From NCBI RefSeq assembly GCF_002073975.1, contig NZ_CP020384.1, positions 1,302,001 to 1,366,000 on the forward strand: a stretch of 64,000 nucleotides of DNA, in the 5' to 3' direction. Both the position numbers and the translations under genes were made by a program. Within the stretch, counting starts at the first letter, position 1, and each line of letters begins with the position of its first letter. The notes below the pieces were generated by a model. That model saw only the letters and a program-made list of their open reading frames with translations. It was not told the origin of the DNA and made no database searches. The stretch comes from Rhodovulum sp. MB263. Lineage in GTDB: Bacteria > Pseudomonadota > Alphaproteobacteria > Rhodobacterales > Rhodobacteraceae. Of the stretch, positions 7,666-16,685 are shown piece by piece.

Positions 7666-9242
7666 TCAGGATCCGTCGCCGAAGCCGATGAAGGGCTCGA
7701 TCTTCTCCCAGATCTTCTGCAGCTTCTCGTAGGACTTCAGAAAGGACGCCGTCCGGTCGATGGCCTTCTGGGCCTTGTCGGCATATTTCGACATCTCCCG
7801 CCGCATCTCTCCCGCGATGGCACCCAGCCGCGCAAGCTTCGTCTTTTCCTCGTCTGCACCTTTGGGCACGAGGGCTTTTTCCTCGGCCTCGATCAGCGTC
7901 CGGGTTTGCTCGGTGAATACGATCCGGCCATCGTAGGAGAATGCGAGCCCGTGCAACTCGGCCGACAGTTCTGCAACCGTGTAAGGAAAATCGTCGGGAA
8001 TGAAGCGGGTGTTGGCCGGGTCGCTCAACTCGGCCAGCTCGGGATAGAAACCGTAAAGCTGTCGGCCGCGCTTGATGACACGCCGATAAAGCGCGGCGTC
8101 GTTGGCTTCCAGCGCCTCGATATCGTCGCAGCCGCCAAGTGCGAGGGTTTCGATATAGTCCTCCAGCAGGGTCGGCAGGAAGGTCTCTTCCTCCGCCTTC
8201 AACGCATCGGCCAACGCCTGGGCGGTCGCCAGAAGCTGCTCTGCGGGTCTGACCCGGTTCGAAGTTTCGCGGTCTTCGCGTTTATAGGGGCGCAGGCAAC
8301 GGCAGAGGGACTTCACAAGTTCCAGCAACCCGGCCCGGGCCCTTTCCCGGTTGCGCGCGTCGATCGGGGTTGAAGAGGCTTGCCGCGGTTCGGGGCGGGT
8401 CGGCGTGAATCTGACATCAAGCTTCCCGCCGACAGTCGTGAACTCGGCGGGCGGTGTGTAGCGGGTCGCCGGAAAGGCGGTCGGGTCCGCGCCGCCTTTG
8501 GTCGAACCGTTCGGTTTAAAGAACTCTTTGGAGTTTTGATCTTGAGGCCACTCTGACGGCTCCGGATCGGGCCAATGCGCCGGATGGTGCAGGCCCTCGG
8601 GCAGGATCGTTCCGGTATCGCCGAGCATGGTGTCGAGCTGGGACTGCGTCAGCCCCCGGGGCTGTGACAGATTCGTCTGCTCGGGCGTGCCGACATCGTT
8701 TATACCCACGCCCGAGGATACGGTTCGAACATCAGCCCCCCCGAGGTCTGCCCCCTTGAGGTTCGCCCCCCTGAGGTCCGCCCCCCTGAGGTCCGCCCCC
8801 CGAGTTTCGCCCCCCCGAGTTTCGTCCGCCTGAGGTCCGCCCCCCCGAGGTTCGCCCACCGGAGGTCCGCTTTGTCTAGATCCGCCAACTGGAGGTTCCC
8901 CTCTCTGAGATTCGCCGCCCAGAGGTTTGCCCCCTTGAGGTTCGCTTCGCTGAGGTCCGCCCCTACTAGTTGAGAATCCCGGAGCCTTGCTTCCCTGAGG
9001 TCTGCAGCCTTGAGATTTGCCTCATTGAGATTTGCCTCCCAGAGGTCTGCCCCCTTGAGTTTCGCTCTCGCGAAGTTCGCAGCGAAGAGTGGAATTCTGA
9101 ATTTTTCAAGGCTGTCGGCACGTTCAAACGCCTGGCGGATTTCCATCTCGGACAAATCTGGATCGAAATCCATCCTACTACGCCGCGCGTTCCACGCCGC
9201 GACGCCTTCCAGCAGCCATTCCAGATGCTCGGGATTGCCCAT
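7666..9242 (-). pseudogene. Pentapeptide-repeat protein gene interrupted by a 1-nt frameshift
   Basis: Two reading frames join into one 525-residue protein if one base is restored in the C6 run at 8796-8801 (G6 in the gene). The upstream part (from ATG 9242) has a short helical N-terminus (GNPEHLEWLLEGVAAWN), then about 20 A(D/N)L-type pentapeptides. The downstream frame resumes with GADLRGADLRGANLKGADL, passes the Gln-Leu-Asp/Gly-Asp/Leu-Pro linker common after such repeats (LTQSQLDTMLGD.GTILPEGL), and ends in an uncharacterised 300-residue region with charged helical stretches near the C-terminus. As written, the first frame ends at 8700 and the second has only internal starts. Function unknown; pentapeptide repeats fold as right-handed beta-helices. 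Could be real inactivation, phase variation or sequencing error. Confidence 0.75.
8740..9080 (-). repeat. 15-bp tandem repeats encoding pentapeptides
   Basis: Units of the form GAGGTCCGCCCCCCT (plus strand) recur every 15 bases at 8743, 8758, 8773, 8788, then 8802 (14 bases later), 8817, 8832, 8847, 8862, and so on with growing divergence to the right. The most homogeneous, C-rich copies are at the left, suggesting recent local duplication by slippage. Confidence 0.85.
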
Positions 9243-9495
9243 CGCCCGTCTCCTCCGCCCGGGCGAAGCCTAGATCGGCCCCGCCCGGGGGTAAAGCGGG
9301 TGGCTGGCGCGCGACCGGCAGCTCGCAGGGCGGGGAGGGATCCGGCCCGTGCTTGGGGGGCGTGATGCCGGAAGGCAGGTGGACGGCTCCCGCCCGTCCG
9401 ACATCCGGAAGGCAGAGAAAACGTGGCCGCGGGCATTGCCCTCGATGGCAAGGCAGGCTTTGGTCCGGCGGAGGCCTTGATCTGGCGGGCGTGGA

Positions 9496-10089
9496 ATGGA
9501 ACTCTGTGTGGTCACCGACATATTCGGGCAGCCTTTGCCCGGGGAGTGCATCTCGAGGCATTTGCCCCTTGTCCCGGAAATCCGCCGCTTCGCGTTGAAC
9601 GCGCTTTGCGGCCGGCCGGATCTGACGGGTGAGGCGCTGCACGCCCATCTTTTCGGGGCCGGTGGGCTGGAGCGGGCGGTCGCGGCGCTTGCTGAGCAGG
9701 TTCAGGCCGGGGGCAAGGGCGCCGCCTGCTATGGCCTCGGCTACAGCGCCGGGGGCACCGCTTTGTGGCGCGCGGCGGCCGGGGGGCTGCCTCTGGCGGG
9801 GCTCTGCTGTCTGTCCTCGACGCGGCTGAGAAACGAGCGCGCGATCATGGTGCCGACCCATGTCTTTTTCGGAGAAGACGATCCGAACATGCCGCCATCC
9901 GACTGGCTGAAGACAGTGCCCGAGCGCTGCACGGTACTCCGGGGCGTCGGGCACGGGTATTACCTTCACGCCGGGGACGCGCAGCGCGAGACCGCGTTGC
10001 GCATGGTTGAAGAGATGGAGCGGGTCTCGACCGGTCCGGTGCGCCAGGCCGCTGCGGTCGAGAGGCCGGCCGCCGGTTCTGCGGACTAG
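9496..10089 (+). CDS. Alpha/beta hydrolase family protein
   Basis: 197 residues, dienelactone-hydrolase-like in size. The nucleophile elbow is GYSAGG (Ser84). A late strand, HVFFGEDDPN, gives the acid, and GHGYY gives the histidine of the catalytic triad. No signal peptide is visible and the substrate is unknown. The gene is convergent with the Usp gene and overlaps it by 4 bases at the stops (CTAG). The 250 bases upstream hold no gene. Confidence 0.75.
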   Translation: MELCVVTDIFGQPLPGECISRHLPLVPEIRRFALNALCGRPDLTGEALHAHLFGAGGLERAVAALAEQVQAGGKGAACYGLGYSAGGTALWRAAAGGLPLAGLCCLSSTRLRNERAIMVPTHVFFGEDDPNMPPSDWLKTVPERCTVLRGVGHGYYLHAGDAQRETALRMVEEMERVSTGPVRQAAAVERPAAGSAD

Positions 10090-10916
10090 CGCGCGATCAG
10101 CAGATCGCAGGGCGGGTGGCGGATCAGGTCATTGGCCAGCGAGCCCAGGATCGAGGGCGCATCGCCCGCGCGGCCATGGGCGCCGAGGACCAGAAGATCG
10201 GGCGAATGCTCCTCGATCTCGCGGTTCAGCACGACATGGGCCGCGCCCTCGACGATGTCGATCTCGGCCAGCCGCCCGGGCAGCCCGGCATCACGGCGCC
10301 ATTCGGCCAGGTGCATCTCGGCGCTGCGCCGGAACGGGGCGATGGCGATCGAGCTGCCATGCGGTGCGACGAAGCCGCGATAGGGGATATGCAGGGCATG
10401 CACGCCATGCATCGCGGCCTCGGGCGCAAGCCCGGCCGCGATCTTGACGGCAGAGGTCGAGGCCGGGGCGAAGTCGAGCGCCGCGAGCAGCATCGCATAG
10501 TCGTGATCGACCGGATCGCGCACCAGCAGTACCGGGCGCGCGGCATGACGGACGATCCGCTCCATCGTGGTTTCGCGGATCAGGTCGAGGAAGGGCCGCT
10601 CGCGATGCAGGCCCAGCACGATCAGCGCGGCGTCGATTTCCTCGGCCAGAAGCGGGATCGCGGTGCTCGGGTCGCCGGTCAGGATGCGGGTGTCGTGCCG
10701 GACCTCTGCCGAATGCGGGATCGAGGCCGCGAAGCGGGCAAGCCGGGTCTCGGCGGCCTCGGCCAGCGCATGGGCCACCTCCTCGGGCAGGTCGCTGTCG
10801 ATCACCGTGACCAAGAGGATGTCGGCCCCCGTCCAGCTTGCCAGGCGAAAGGCCCGGTTCACGGCACGGTCGGCACGCGGGCTGAGATCGGTTGCTACCA
10901 GGAATGTGGCGGTCAT
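10086..10916 (-). CDS. Universal stress protein, two UspA domains
   Basis: 276 residues made of two UspA folds in tandem (about 1-135 and 140-276). The second domain keeps the ATP-binding signature G-2x-G-9x-G-S (GAHGRAGDAPSILGS); the first (GLHRERPFLDLI) has a degenerate version. N-terminus FLVATDLSPRADRAV is typical. Cytoplasmic stress-linked protein; the exact role cannot be read from sequence. Divergent from the parA-like gene. Confidence 0.9.
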   Translation of the reverse strand: MTATFLVATDLSPRADRAVNRAFRLASWTGADILLVTVIDSDLPEEVAHALAEAAETRLARFAASIPHSAEVRHDTRILTGDPSTAIPLLAEEIDAALIVLGLHRERPFLDLIRETTMERIVRHAARPVLLVRDPVDHDYAMLLAALDFAPASTSAVKIAAGLAPEAAMHGVHALHIPYRGFVAPHGSSIAIAPFRRSAEMHLAEWRRDAGLPGRLAEIDIVEGAAHVVLNREIEEHSPDLLVLGAHGRAGDAPSILGSLANDLIRHPPCDLLIAR

Positions 10917-10990
10917 GTCGGTCTCCCTCGGATGTCTTTGGTCAAGGTCGGGGCGCGGAGGGGGCCTTTCAAGGGCGACATCTTGGTTGT

Positions 10991-11002
10991 ATGTATATAC
11001 AT
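10991..11002 (+). promoter_or_regulatory. AT-rich 12-bp palindrome in the usp/parA divergent region
   Basis: ATGTATATACAT is a perfect palindrome within an otherwise GC-rich stretch, 51 bases before the parA-like ATG. It could be a -10 region or an operator for either divergent gene. Confidence 0.4.
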
Positions 11003-11053
11003 TGCATAGCGGTAAGCCATGGGAGGAACCGGTCCCGGGCAGAGGGTGGGGGA

Positions 11054-11689
11054 ATGATGAAGACGGTCCTGATCGCCAATCGCAAGGGTGGCTGCGGCAA
11101 GACGACGATTGCGGTCACGCTGGCCGCGGCCCTGGCCGATGGCGGCTGGAAGGTGGCCCTGGCCGATGCCGATCCGCAGGGATCGGCGCTGCGCTGGCTC
11201 CGGCGGCGGCCCGCGGATGCCTCGGCGATCCGTGGCCTCGACTGGTCGGCCGGTCGGGGGAGCAGCAAACCTGGCAAGGGGATCGGCTGGCTGATCGTCG
11301 ATGCGCCGGGGGCGCTGCCGGAGGCTGTCGCGGCCGGTCTGGTGGACGGCGCGCGCGCGGTGGTGGTGCCTGTGCTGCCCTCGGTCCTCGATGCCGAGGC
11401 GACCCGGCGCTTTCTGGACGAGATCGCCGAGTTCAAGCGCATCAGGAAAGGCAAGGTCGGGGTCGATCTGGTGGCGAACAGGGTCCGGCCGCGCGGGCGC
11501 GATGCGGCCTGGATCCGCGGGCTGGCCGAGCGGGTCGGGCAGGGGCCGGTTGCCGAAATCTCGGATCGGGTGGCCTATGGCGATCTGGCCGAGCAGGGGC
11601 TGACGGTATTCGACCGTCCGCAGCGCGCCTATGCGCCGCTCCGGGCGCAATGGACCCCGCTGCTTGCGGCGCTGACCGCCCGGGGATGA
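11054..11689 (+). CDS. ParA family ATPase (orphan)
   Basis: 211 residues from the ATG at 11054 (preceded by GAGGGTGGGGGA); upstream in-frame codons run into the promoter region and are rejected. Deviant Walker A KGGCGKTT at 9-16, DADPQGSALRW, Walker B-like WLIVDAPG and VVVPVLPS. No parB or parS-like site is adjacent, so it is not the chromosomal ParAB pair. Small solo ParA proteins of this type position various cargoes; the cargo here is unknown. Confidence 0.8.
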   Translation: MMKTVLIANRKGGCGKTTIAVTLAAALADGGWKVALADADPQGSALRWLRRRPADASAIRGLDWSAGRGSSKPGKGIGWLIVDAPGALPEAVAAGLVDGARAVVVPVLPSVLDAEATRRFLDEIAEFKRIRKGKVGVDLVANRVRPRGRDAAWIRGLAERVGQGPVAEISDRVAYGDLAEQGLTVFDRPQRAYAPLRAQWTPLLAALTARG

Positions 11690-11768
11690 GGCGCGGCCCC
11701 GATGCCATGACTTCCGTCCTTTCCGGCGGGCTGGTAAGCCGGGGGGGAAACGCGACAGGGAGGCTTTC

Positions 11769-12548
11769 ATGGATCTGGGTCTTGCGGGCAAACGGGCGCT
11801 GGTCTGCGCCGCGTCGAGAGGGTTGGGGCGGGGGTGCGCCGAGGCGCTGGCCGAAGCCGGTGTCGATCTCGTCATCAATGCCCGCGGCACCGAGGCGCTT
11901 CTGGCCACGGCCGAAGAGCTCCGTCGTGTTCATGGCGTCTCGGTGACGCCGGTCGCGGCCGATATCGTCTCGGAAGAGGGGCGTGCGACGGTGCTGGAGG
12001 CCGCAGGGCAGGTCGATATCCTGGTCACCAATGCGGGCGGCCCGCCGCCCGGGCTCTGGTCGGACTGGGAGCGCGATGACTTCATCGCGGCGCTCGATGC
12101 CAACATGCTGACGCCCATCGCGCTGATGAAGGCGCTGTTGCCGGGGATGATCGAGCGCGGCTGGGGCCGGGTCGTCAACATCACCAGCCAGTCGGTCAAG
12201 GCGCCGATCCCGGTCCTGGGGCTGTCGAACTCGGCCCGCGCCGGGCTGACCGGCTATGTCGCGGGGACGGCGCGGCAGGTGGCGCCGCATGGCGTGACAA
12301 TCAACAACCTGCTGCCCGGCATCCATGCCACCGACCGCGCGATGTCGCTCGACCGCGGCGTGGCCGAGGCCGGGGGCATCTCGGTCGAAGAGGCCCGGTC
12401 CCGGCGCGAGGCCACGATCCCCGCGCGCCGTTACGGCACGCCCCGGGAATTCGGCGCGGCCTGCGCCTTTCTCTGCTCGCAGCATGCGGGCTTCATCGTC
12501 GGCCAGAACATCCTGCTGGATGGCGGGGCGACCAACGCCACGCTCTGA
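11769..12548 (+). CDS. SDR family oxidoreductase with atypical catalytic residues
   Basis: 259 residues, classical SDR fold. Coenzyme motif CAASRGLGRG (14-23), NAG at 88-90, catalytic-loop Asn near 112 and Ser140 (NITS) are present. The YxxxK pair is replaced: aligned to FabG-type YSAAK, the sequence is SNSAR (Ser153, Arg157). C-terminal FIVGQNILLDGG is FabG-like. Known as a divergent SDR subgroup, so it may use another proton donor or not be a reductase. An SD-like GGGAGG precedes the ATG. Confidence 0.8.
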   Translation: MDLGLAGKRALVCAASRGLGRGCAEALAEAGVDLVINARGTEALLATAEELRRVHGVSVTPVAADIVSEEGRATVLEAAGQVDILVTNAGGPPPGLWSDWERDDFIAALDANMLTPIALMKALLPGMIERGWGRVVNITSQSVKAPIPVLGLSNSARAGLTGYVAGTARQVAPHGVTINNLLPGIHATDRAMSLDRGVAEAGGISVEEARSRREATIPARRYGTPREFGAACAFLCSQHAGFIVGQNILLDGGATNATL

Positions 12549-13051
12549 GGCGGCGCCCGGGGCGCGTTGCGAACCGGTCCGCGCTGCTTCCGTACCGCCC
12601 CGGATCGTCCGCGATGAGGTGGCCGCTGATGTGCGGAGCGCCTGGATCCCGCGCGCATCCCGGGATCTCGGACGGCACCGGTCCCGAAAGGCTGGCATCG
12701 TTCCGGGCGGCCAGCCGGCGCAGGGCCCCGGCGCCATCCGCGAAGGACAGCTGTTCCGGCGCGCGGGGCCAGCCGTCGAAGGAGCAGTAGAGGCAGAACC
12801 GCCCCGTCACGTGCCCGCCGCGGGGGCGAGAAACAGCCCGTGACCGGTATCGTATCGCGATGCGCCCGCAGAATGGCGGTTGCGCCCTGGACGGAGCAGG
12901 CAGTTTTCGGGAACGCGACCAGCGGGCGGCCGGGATCCTCGCCTAAAGGGGGGGGGGCTTGCCGTGCGTCGGCCGTCAGGGTCGCCTGCTCTGGTGCGGC
13001 CGCTTTCGCCCGGGTCCCGCTGCGCAGGACCCGGGTGAAGCCGGCGCAGCC
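12549..13051. other. 500-bp intergenic region without a recognisable gene
   Basis: Open frames on both strands lack recognisable domains. A minus-strand frame (12493-12810, starting MTGRFCLYCSFDGWPRAP) looks somewhat protein-like but runs into the SDR gene and is not assigned. A run of ten G is at 12948-12957. Confidence 0.5.
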
Positions 13052-13927
13052 TCAGCCCAGCGCCGTCGACTTGATCCAGCTCGGCCGGCGCGAATTCTGC
13101 AGCAGGCTGACCCGCGGCGCATAGCGCCCGCCGAGGGCCAGGGTCGCGGCGCGCAGCATCTCGATGCCCTCCTCCGAGCGCACCGGCAGCGCGCCCGGCG
13201 CGATCGGATCGCCGACCGTCATCCGGTAGGGCTGACGCTCCTTGTTGAGGGTCTCGTGGAACAAGGTGATGTCGCGCAGCGTCGGGTGGATCAGGTCGAA
13301 CAGGTAGAACAGCGCCGAATTCCGCGCCCGGATGTTGACCGGGATCACCGGCAGCTCGAACTTGCGCGCGATCATCGCCGCCGAGGCCATCCAGGGCCGT
13401 TCATGCAGCGACAGTCCGCGCCGCTTGGCCAGCCGCCCCGAGGGGAAGATGACCGCCAGCCGCCCCTTCTCGATGGCGGCGCGGGTATAGGCCATGGTCT
13501 CGCGGGTCTTGGCATGGCTGCGCTTCTCCTCGCGCCATTCGACGGGCGCGATGATCTCTTCCATCTGCGGCAGCACCTTCAGGATGTCGCGATTGGCATA
13601 GAAGAAGAGATCGGGGCGGCGCTGGCGCAGCAGGCTCCAGAGCATCACGCCGTCGGCGATGCCGGTCGGGTGGTTGGCGACGATCATCGCGGGGCCCGAG
13701 GCCGGGATGTTCTCTATCCCGGTCCCGCGCACGTCGCGGGCCAGAAGCCGCGCCAGCTCGTCCATGATCACGGGGGAGGGGTGGTCCTTCAGCAGCGCCC
13801 CCAGCGCCACGGTCCGGTCATATCCCAGCAGGCCGTTGAGCAGGCGCCGGGACGGTGCGCTCCAGGGATGGTCCTCGAAAAGCCAGGGCGCCCGTTCCTC
13901 GATGAGCGGATCGATTCGTTCTTTCAT
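13052..13927 (-). CDS. PlsC-type 1-acyl-glycerol-phosphate acyltransferase family
   Basis: 291 residues from the ATG at 13927 (an in-frame ATG at 13966 would add 13 unconserved residues). The acyltransferase box NHPTGIADG (HX4D form) is followed by FPSGRL and PVIPVNIRARNS, as in lysophospholipid/ornithine-lipid acyltransferases. Acts on acyl acceptors at the inner membrane face; substrate not determined. Stands alone between the SDR gene and pepN. Confidence 0.8.
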   Translation of the reverse strand: MKERIDPLIEERAPWLFEDHPWSAPSRRLLNGLLGYDRTVALGALLKDHPSPVIMDELARLLARDVRGTGIENIPASGPAMIVANHPTGIADGVMLWSLLRQRRPDLFFYANRDILKVLPQMEEIIAPVEWREEKRSHAKTRETMAYTRAAIEKGRLAVIFPSGRLAKRRGLSLHERPWMASAAMIARKFELPVIPVNIRARNSALFYLFDLIHPTLRDITLFHETLNKERQPYRMTVGDPIAPGALPVRSEEGIEMLRAATLALGGRYAPRVSLLQNSRRPSWIKSTALG

Positions 13928-14020
13928 GCGCCTTGTCACCACACCCCAACAACATTTCCGTGACACCAGAGCCGATTCGACCGGCCCCGGTCAAAGCCTA
14001 TCGCGATCCCGCGCACCGGC

Positions 14021-16588
14021 TCAGGCGGCGCCGCGCCCGGCCGCCAGCAGACGCCCGAGCATTTCGCCCATGTCCCGGCTCAAACCCTCGCGGGCGGCAA
14101 TCCGTTCCATCGCCGCTGTCGATTTTGCCCGGCGGCCCTCGTCATAGCGCGTCCAGGTCTCGAAGGCGGTCGACATCCGCGCCGCGGTCTGCGGGTTGAC
14201 GGCATCGAGCCGGATCAGCCAGTCGGCCACCAGATCGTAGCCCGCGCCCGAAGGATCGTGGAAGCCCGCCGCATTGGCGGTCAGCCCGCCGATCACCGCC
14301 CGGAAGCGGTTGGGGTTCTTCCAGGTGAAATCGGGATGCTCGGTCAGGGCGCGGGTGACGGCGACCGCGCGCTCGGGCGCGGCAAGGCTCGCCTGCAGCC
14401 CGAACCACTTGTCCATCACCAGCCGGTCATGACCCCAGCGCCGGGCGAATCGGTCGAGCGCCTCTTCCGCGTCGCCGGTTTCCACAAGTACGCTCAGCGC
14501 GCCGATCTCGTCGGTCATGTTGTCGGCCGCCGCGACATGCGCCCGGGCCTGCGCGCCGCCATCGAGCCGCGCCATGTAGCCAAGCGCGGCCAGCCGGAGC
14601 GCCCGCCGCCCGGCATCGGCAGCTTCCGGGCTGTAGGGGCCGGGACAGGTCATGGAGTCGTAAAGCCCGGTCCAGAGCGGGTCGAGATGGCGGGCAATGG
14701 CGGTTCTGGCGGCTTCGCGCGCGGCATGGATCGCCAGCGGGTCGGGCACGGTGCCGCGCCCGGCCAGCGCCTCGGCCAGTTCGTCCTCGCCCGGCAGCCT
14801 GAGCGCCAGCGCCCGGAAGGCCGGGTCGAGCGCCTCGTCGCGGGCGACCGAGGCCAGCGTCTCGAGCCAGGCCGGGCTGGGGGCCGCGTCCTCGGTCACC
14901 ATCGCGATCAGCACTTCGCGCGCCAGCGACCGACCGGCCTCCCATTTGTTGAACGGATCGGTGTCATGCGCCAGCAGGAAGGCGCGTTCCCCGGGCGTGC
15001 TGTCACGCTCGAGGATCACCGGCGCCGAGAAACCGCGCAGGAGCGAGGGCACGGGTTTCGCCGCGAGCCCCTCGAAGACGGCGTCCTGCCGCGCCTCGCT
15101 CAGTTCGATCACGGTCGTCGGCAGCACCTCGTCGCCATTGGGCGAGAGCAGCCCCAGCGCCAGCGGAATGACCTGAGGCTGCTTTTCGTCCTGTCCCGGG
15201 GTAGGGGGCGTTTTCTGTTCCAGATGAAGGGTGTAGGTGCCGTCCCTGAAGTCTTCCGTGACCTTCACCCGGGGCGTTCCGGCCTGCGAATACCAGCGCT
15301 TGAACCGGCTCAGGTCGCGCCCCGTCGCATCCTCGAAGACCTTCAGCCAGTCCTCGATGGTGCAGGCCTGCCCGTCATGGCGGCTGAAATAGAGATCAAG
15401 CGCCTTGTCATAGCCCTCGGGACCGACCAGCCGGCGCAGCATGCCGATCACCTCGGCGCCCTTCTCATAGACGGTCGCTGTGTAGAAATTGTTGATCTCG
15501 GTATAGCTTTCGGGGCGCACCGGATGCGCGAGCGGGCCATTATCCTCGCGGAACTGACGCGCGCGCAGGGTCAGCACATCCTCGATCCGCTTGACCGCGG
15601 CCGAGCGCATGTCGGCCGAGAACTGCGAGTCGCGGAAGACCGTCAGCCCCTCTTTCAGCGACAGCTGGAACCAGTCGCGGCAGGTGATGCGGTCGCCGGT
15701 CCAGTTGTGGAAATATTCATGCGCGATGATCCGCTCGATATTCTCGTAATCGCGGTCGGTCGCGGTCTCGGGGCTGGCCAGCACATAGCGCGAGTTGAAG
15801 ATGTTCAGCCCCTTGTTCTCCATCGCGCCCATGTTGAAATCGTCGACGGCCACGATGTTGAACACGTCGAGGTCATAGGCCCGGCCATAGACCTCCTCGT
15901 CCCAGCGCATCGAGCGGATCAGGCTGTCGAGCGCGTAATCGGCCTTGCCCTGATCGGCGGGCCGGACCCAGATGTTCAGATCGACCGCGCGGCCTTCCGA
16001 GGTGGTGAAGCGCTCCGAGGTCGCGACCAGCTCGCCCGCGACCAGCGCGAAAAGATAGCTGGGCTTGGGCCAGGGGTCGTCCCATTCGGCAAAGCCCGTG
16101 CCCTTGGCCACCGGGTTGCCGTTCGACAAGAGGACGGGCAGGTCGCTTTCGATGCGGACCCGGAACGGCGCCATCACGTCGGGGCGGTCCGGATAGAAGG
16201 TGATCTTCCTGAACCCCTCGGCCTCGCATTGCGTGCAATACATGCCGTTCGACATGTAAAGCCCTTCAAGTGCGGTGTTTTCCGCCGGTGCGATCTCGAC
16301 CTCGCTCTCCCAGAGGAACGGCGCGTCGGGCACCTCGCAGTTCAGCCCGGCGGCGGTGAGCTCGGGGGTGACGGGGTGGCCGTCGATGGAGGCCGAGACC
16401 AGCCTCAGATCCTCGCCATGCAGGAAGAACCGGCGGTCGGTCGCGGCCGGATTGGGACGGAAGGCGATCCTTGCGCGCACCCGGGTTTCGGTCGGGGTCA
16501 GGCGGAAGGTCAGCTCGACCCGGTCCACCAAAAAGCCGAACGGGGTGTAGTCTTTCAGGAAAACGGGTTGCGGCGTGGCGTCTGTCAT
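14021..16588 (-). CDS. pepN: Aminopeptidase N (M1 zinc metallopeptidase)
   Basis: 855 residues from ATG 16588, chosen because GGAGAG lies 5-6 bases upstream; a GTG at 16600 is in frame but has no such site. Exopeptidase motif GAMENKGLN, zinc site HEYFHNWTGDRITCRDWFQLSLKEGLT (HExxH plus distal Glu), then the gammaproteobacterial-PepN-like beta-sandwich and alpha-helical C-terminal domain. Releases N-terminal amino acids from peptides in the cytoplasm. Divergent from the photolyase-like gene. Confidence 0.96.
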   Translation of the reverse strand: MTDATPQPVFLKDYTPFGFLVDRVELTFRLTPTETRVRARIAFRPNPAATDRRFFLHGEDLRLVSASIDGHPVTPELTAAGLNCEVPDAPFLWESEVEIAPAENTALEGLYMSNGMYCTQCEAEGFRKITFYPDRPDVMAPFRVRIESDLPVLLSNGNPVAKGTGFAEWDDPWPKPSYLFALVAGELVATSERFTTSEGRAVDLNIWVRPADQGKADYALDSLIRSMRWDEEVYGRAYDLDVFNIVAVDDFNMGAMENKGLNIFNSRYVLASPETATDRDYENIERIIAHEYFHNWTGDRITCRDWFQLSLKEGLTVFRDSQFSADMRSAAVKRIEDVLTLRARQFREDNGPLAHPVRPESYTEINNFYTATVYEKGAEVIGMLRRLVGPEGYDKALDLYFSRHDGQACTIEDWLKVFEDATGRDLSRFKRWYSQAGTPRVKVTEDFRDGTYTLHLEQKTPPTPGQDEKQPQVIPLALGLLSPNGDEVLPTTVIELSEARQDAVFEGLAAKPVPSLLRGFSAPVILERDSTPGERAFLLAHDTDPFNKWEAGRSLAREVLIAMVTEDAAPSPAWLETLASVARDEALDPAFRALALRLPGEDELAEALAGRGTVPDPLAIHAAREAARTAIARHLDPLWTGLYDSMTCPGPYSPEAADAGRRALRLAALGYMARLDGGAQARAHVAAADNMTDEIGALSVLVETGDAEEALDRFARRWGHDRLVMDKWFGLQASLAAPERAVAVTRALTEHPDFTWKNPNRFRAVIGGLTANAAGFHDPSGAGYDLVADWLIRLDAVNPQTAARMSTAFETWTRYDEGRRAKSTAAMERIAAREGLSRDMGEMLGRLLAAGRGAA

Positions 16589-16685
16589 CTGTCTCTCCAC
16601 TGGGCACCTCCCTGACCTATACCCCTGAGACGCAGGCGCAAGATGCCCGTGGCAGGGGCATGGATGTTCGTCTTATGTTCCGGCC

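Noticed and set aside
10892-11053. N-terminal extension of the ParA-like protein
   Set aside because: Would place the start within the divergent usp gene and run through the AT-rich promoter; family proteins begin at the KxVLIANRKGG segment.
12493-12810. Minus-strand frame starting MTGRFCLYCSFDGWPRAP
   Set aside because: Only the first 40 residues look protein-like, it overlaps the SDR gene, and no family was recognised; possibly a decayed fragment.
14258-16615. 785-codon plus-strand open frame opposite pepN
   Set aside because: Antisense artefact of high GC at third positions; pepN motifs are intact on the other strand.
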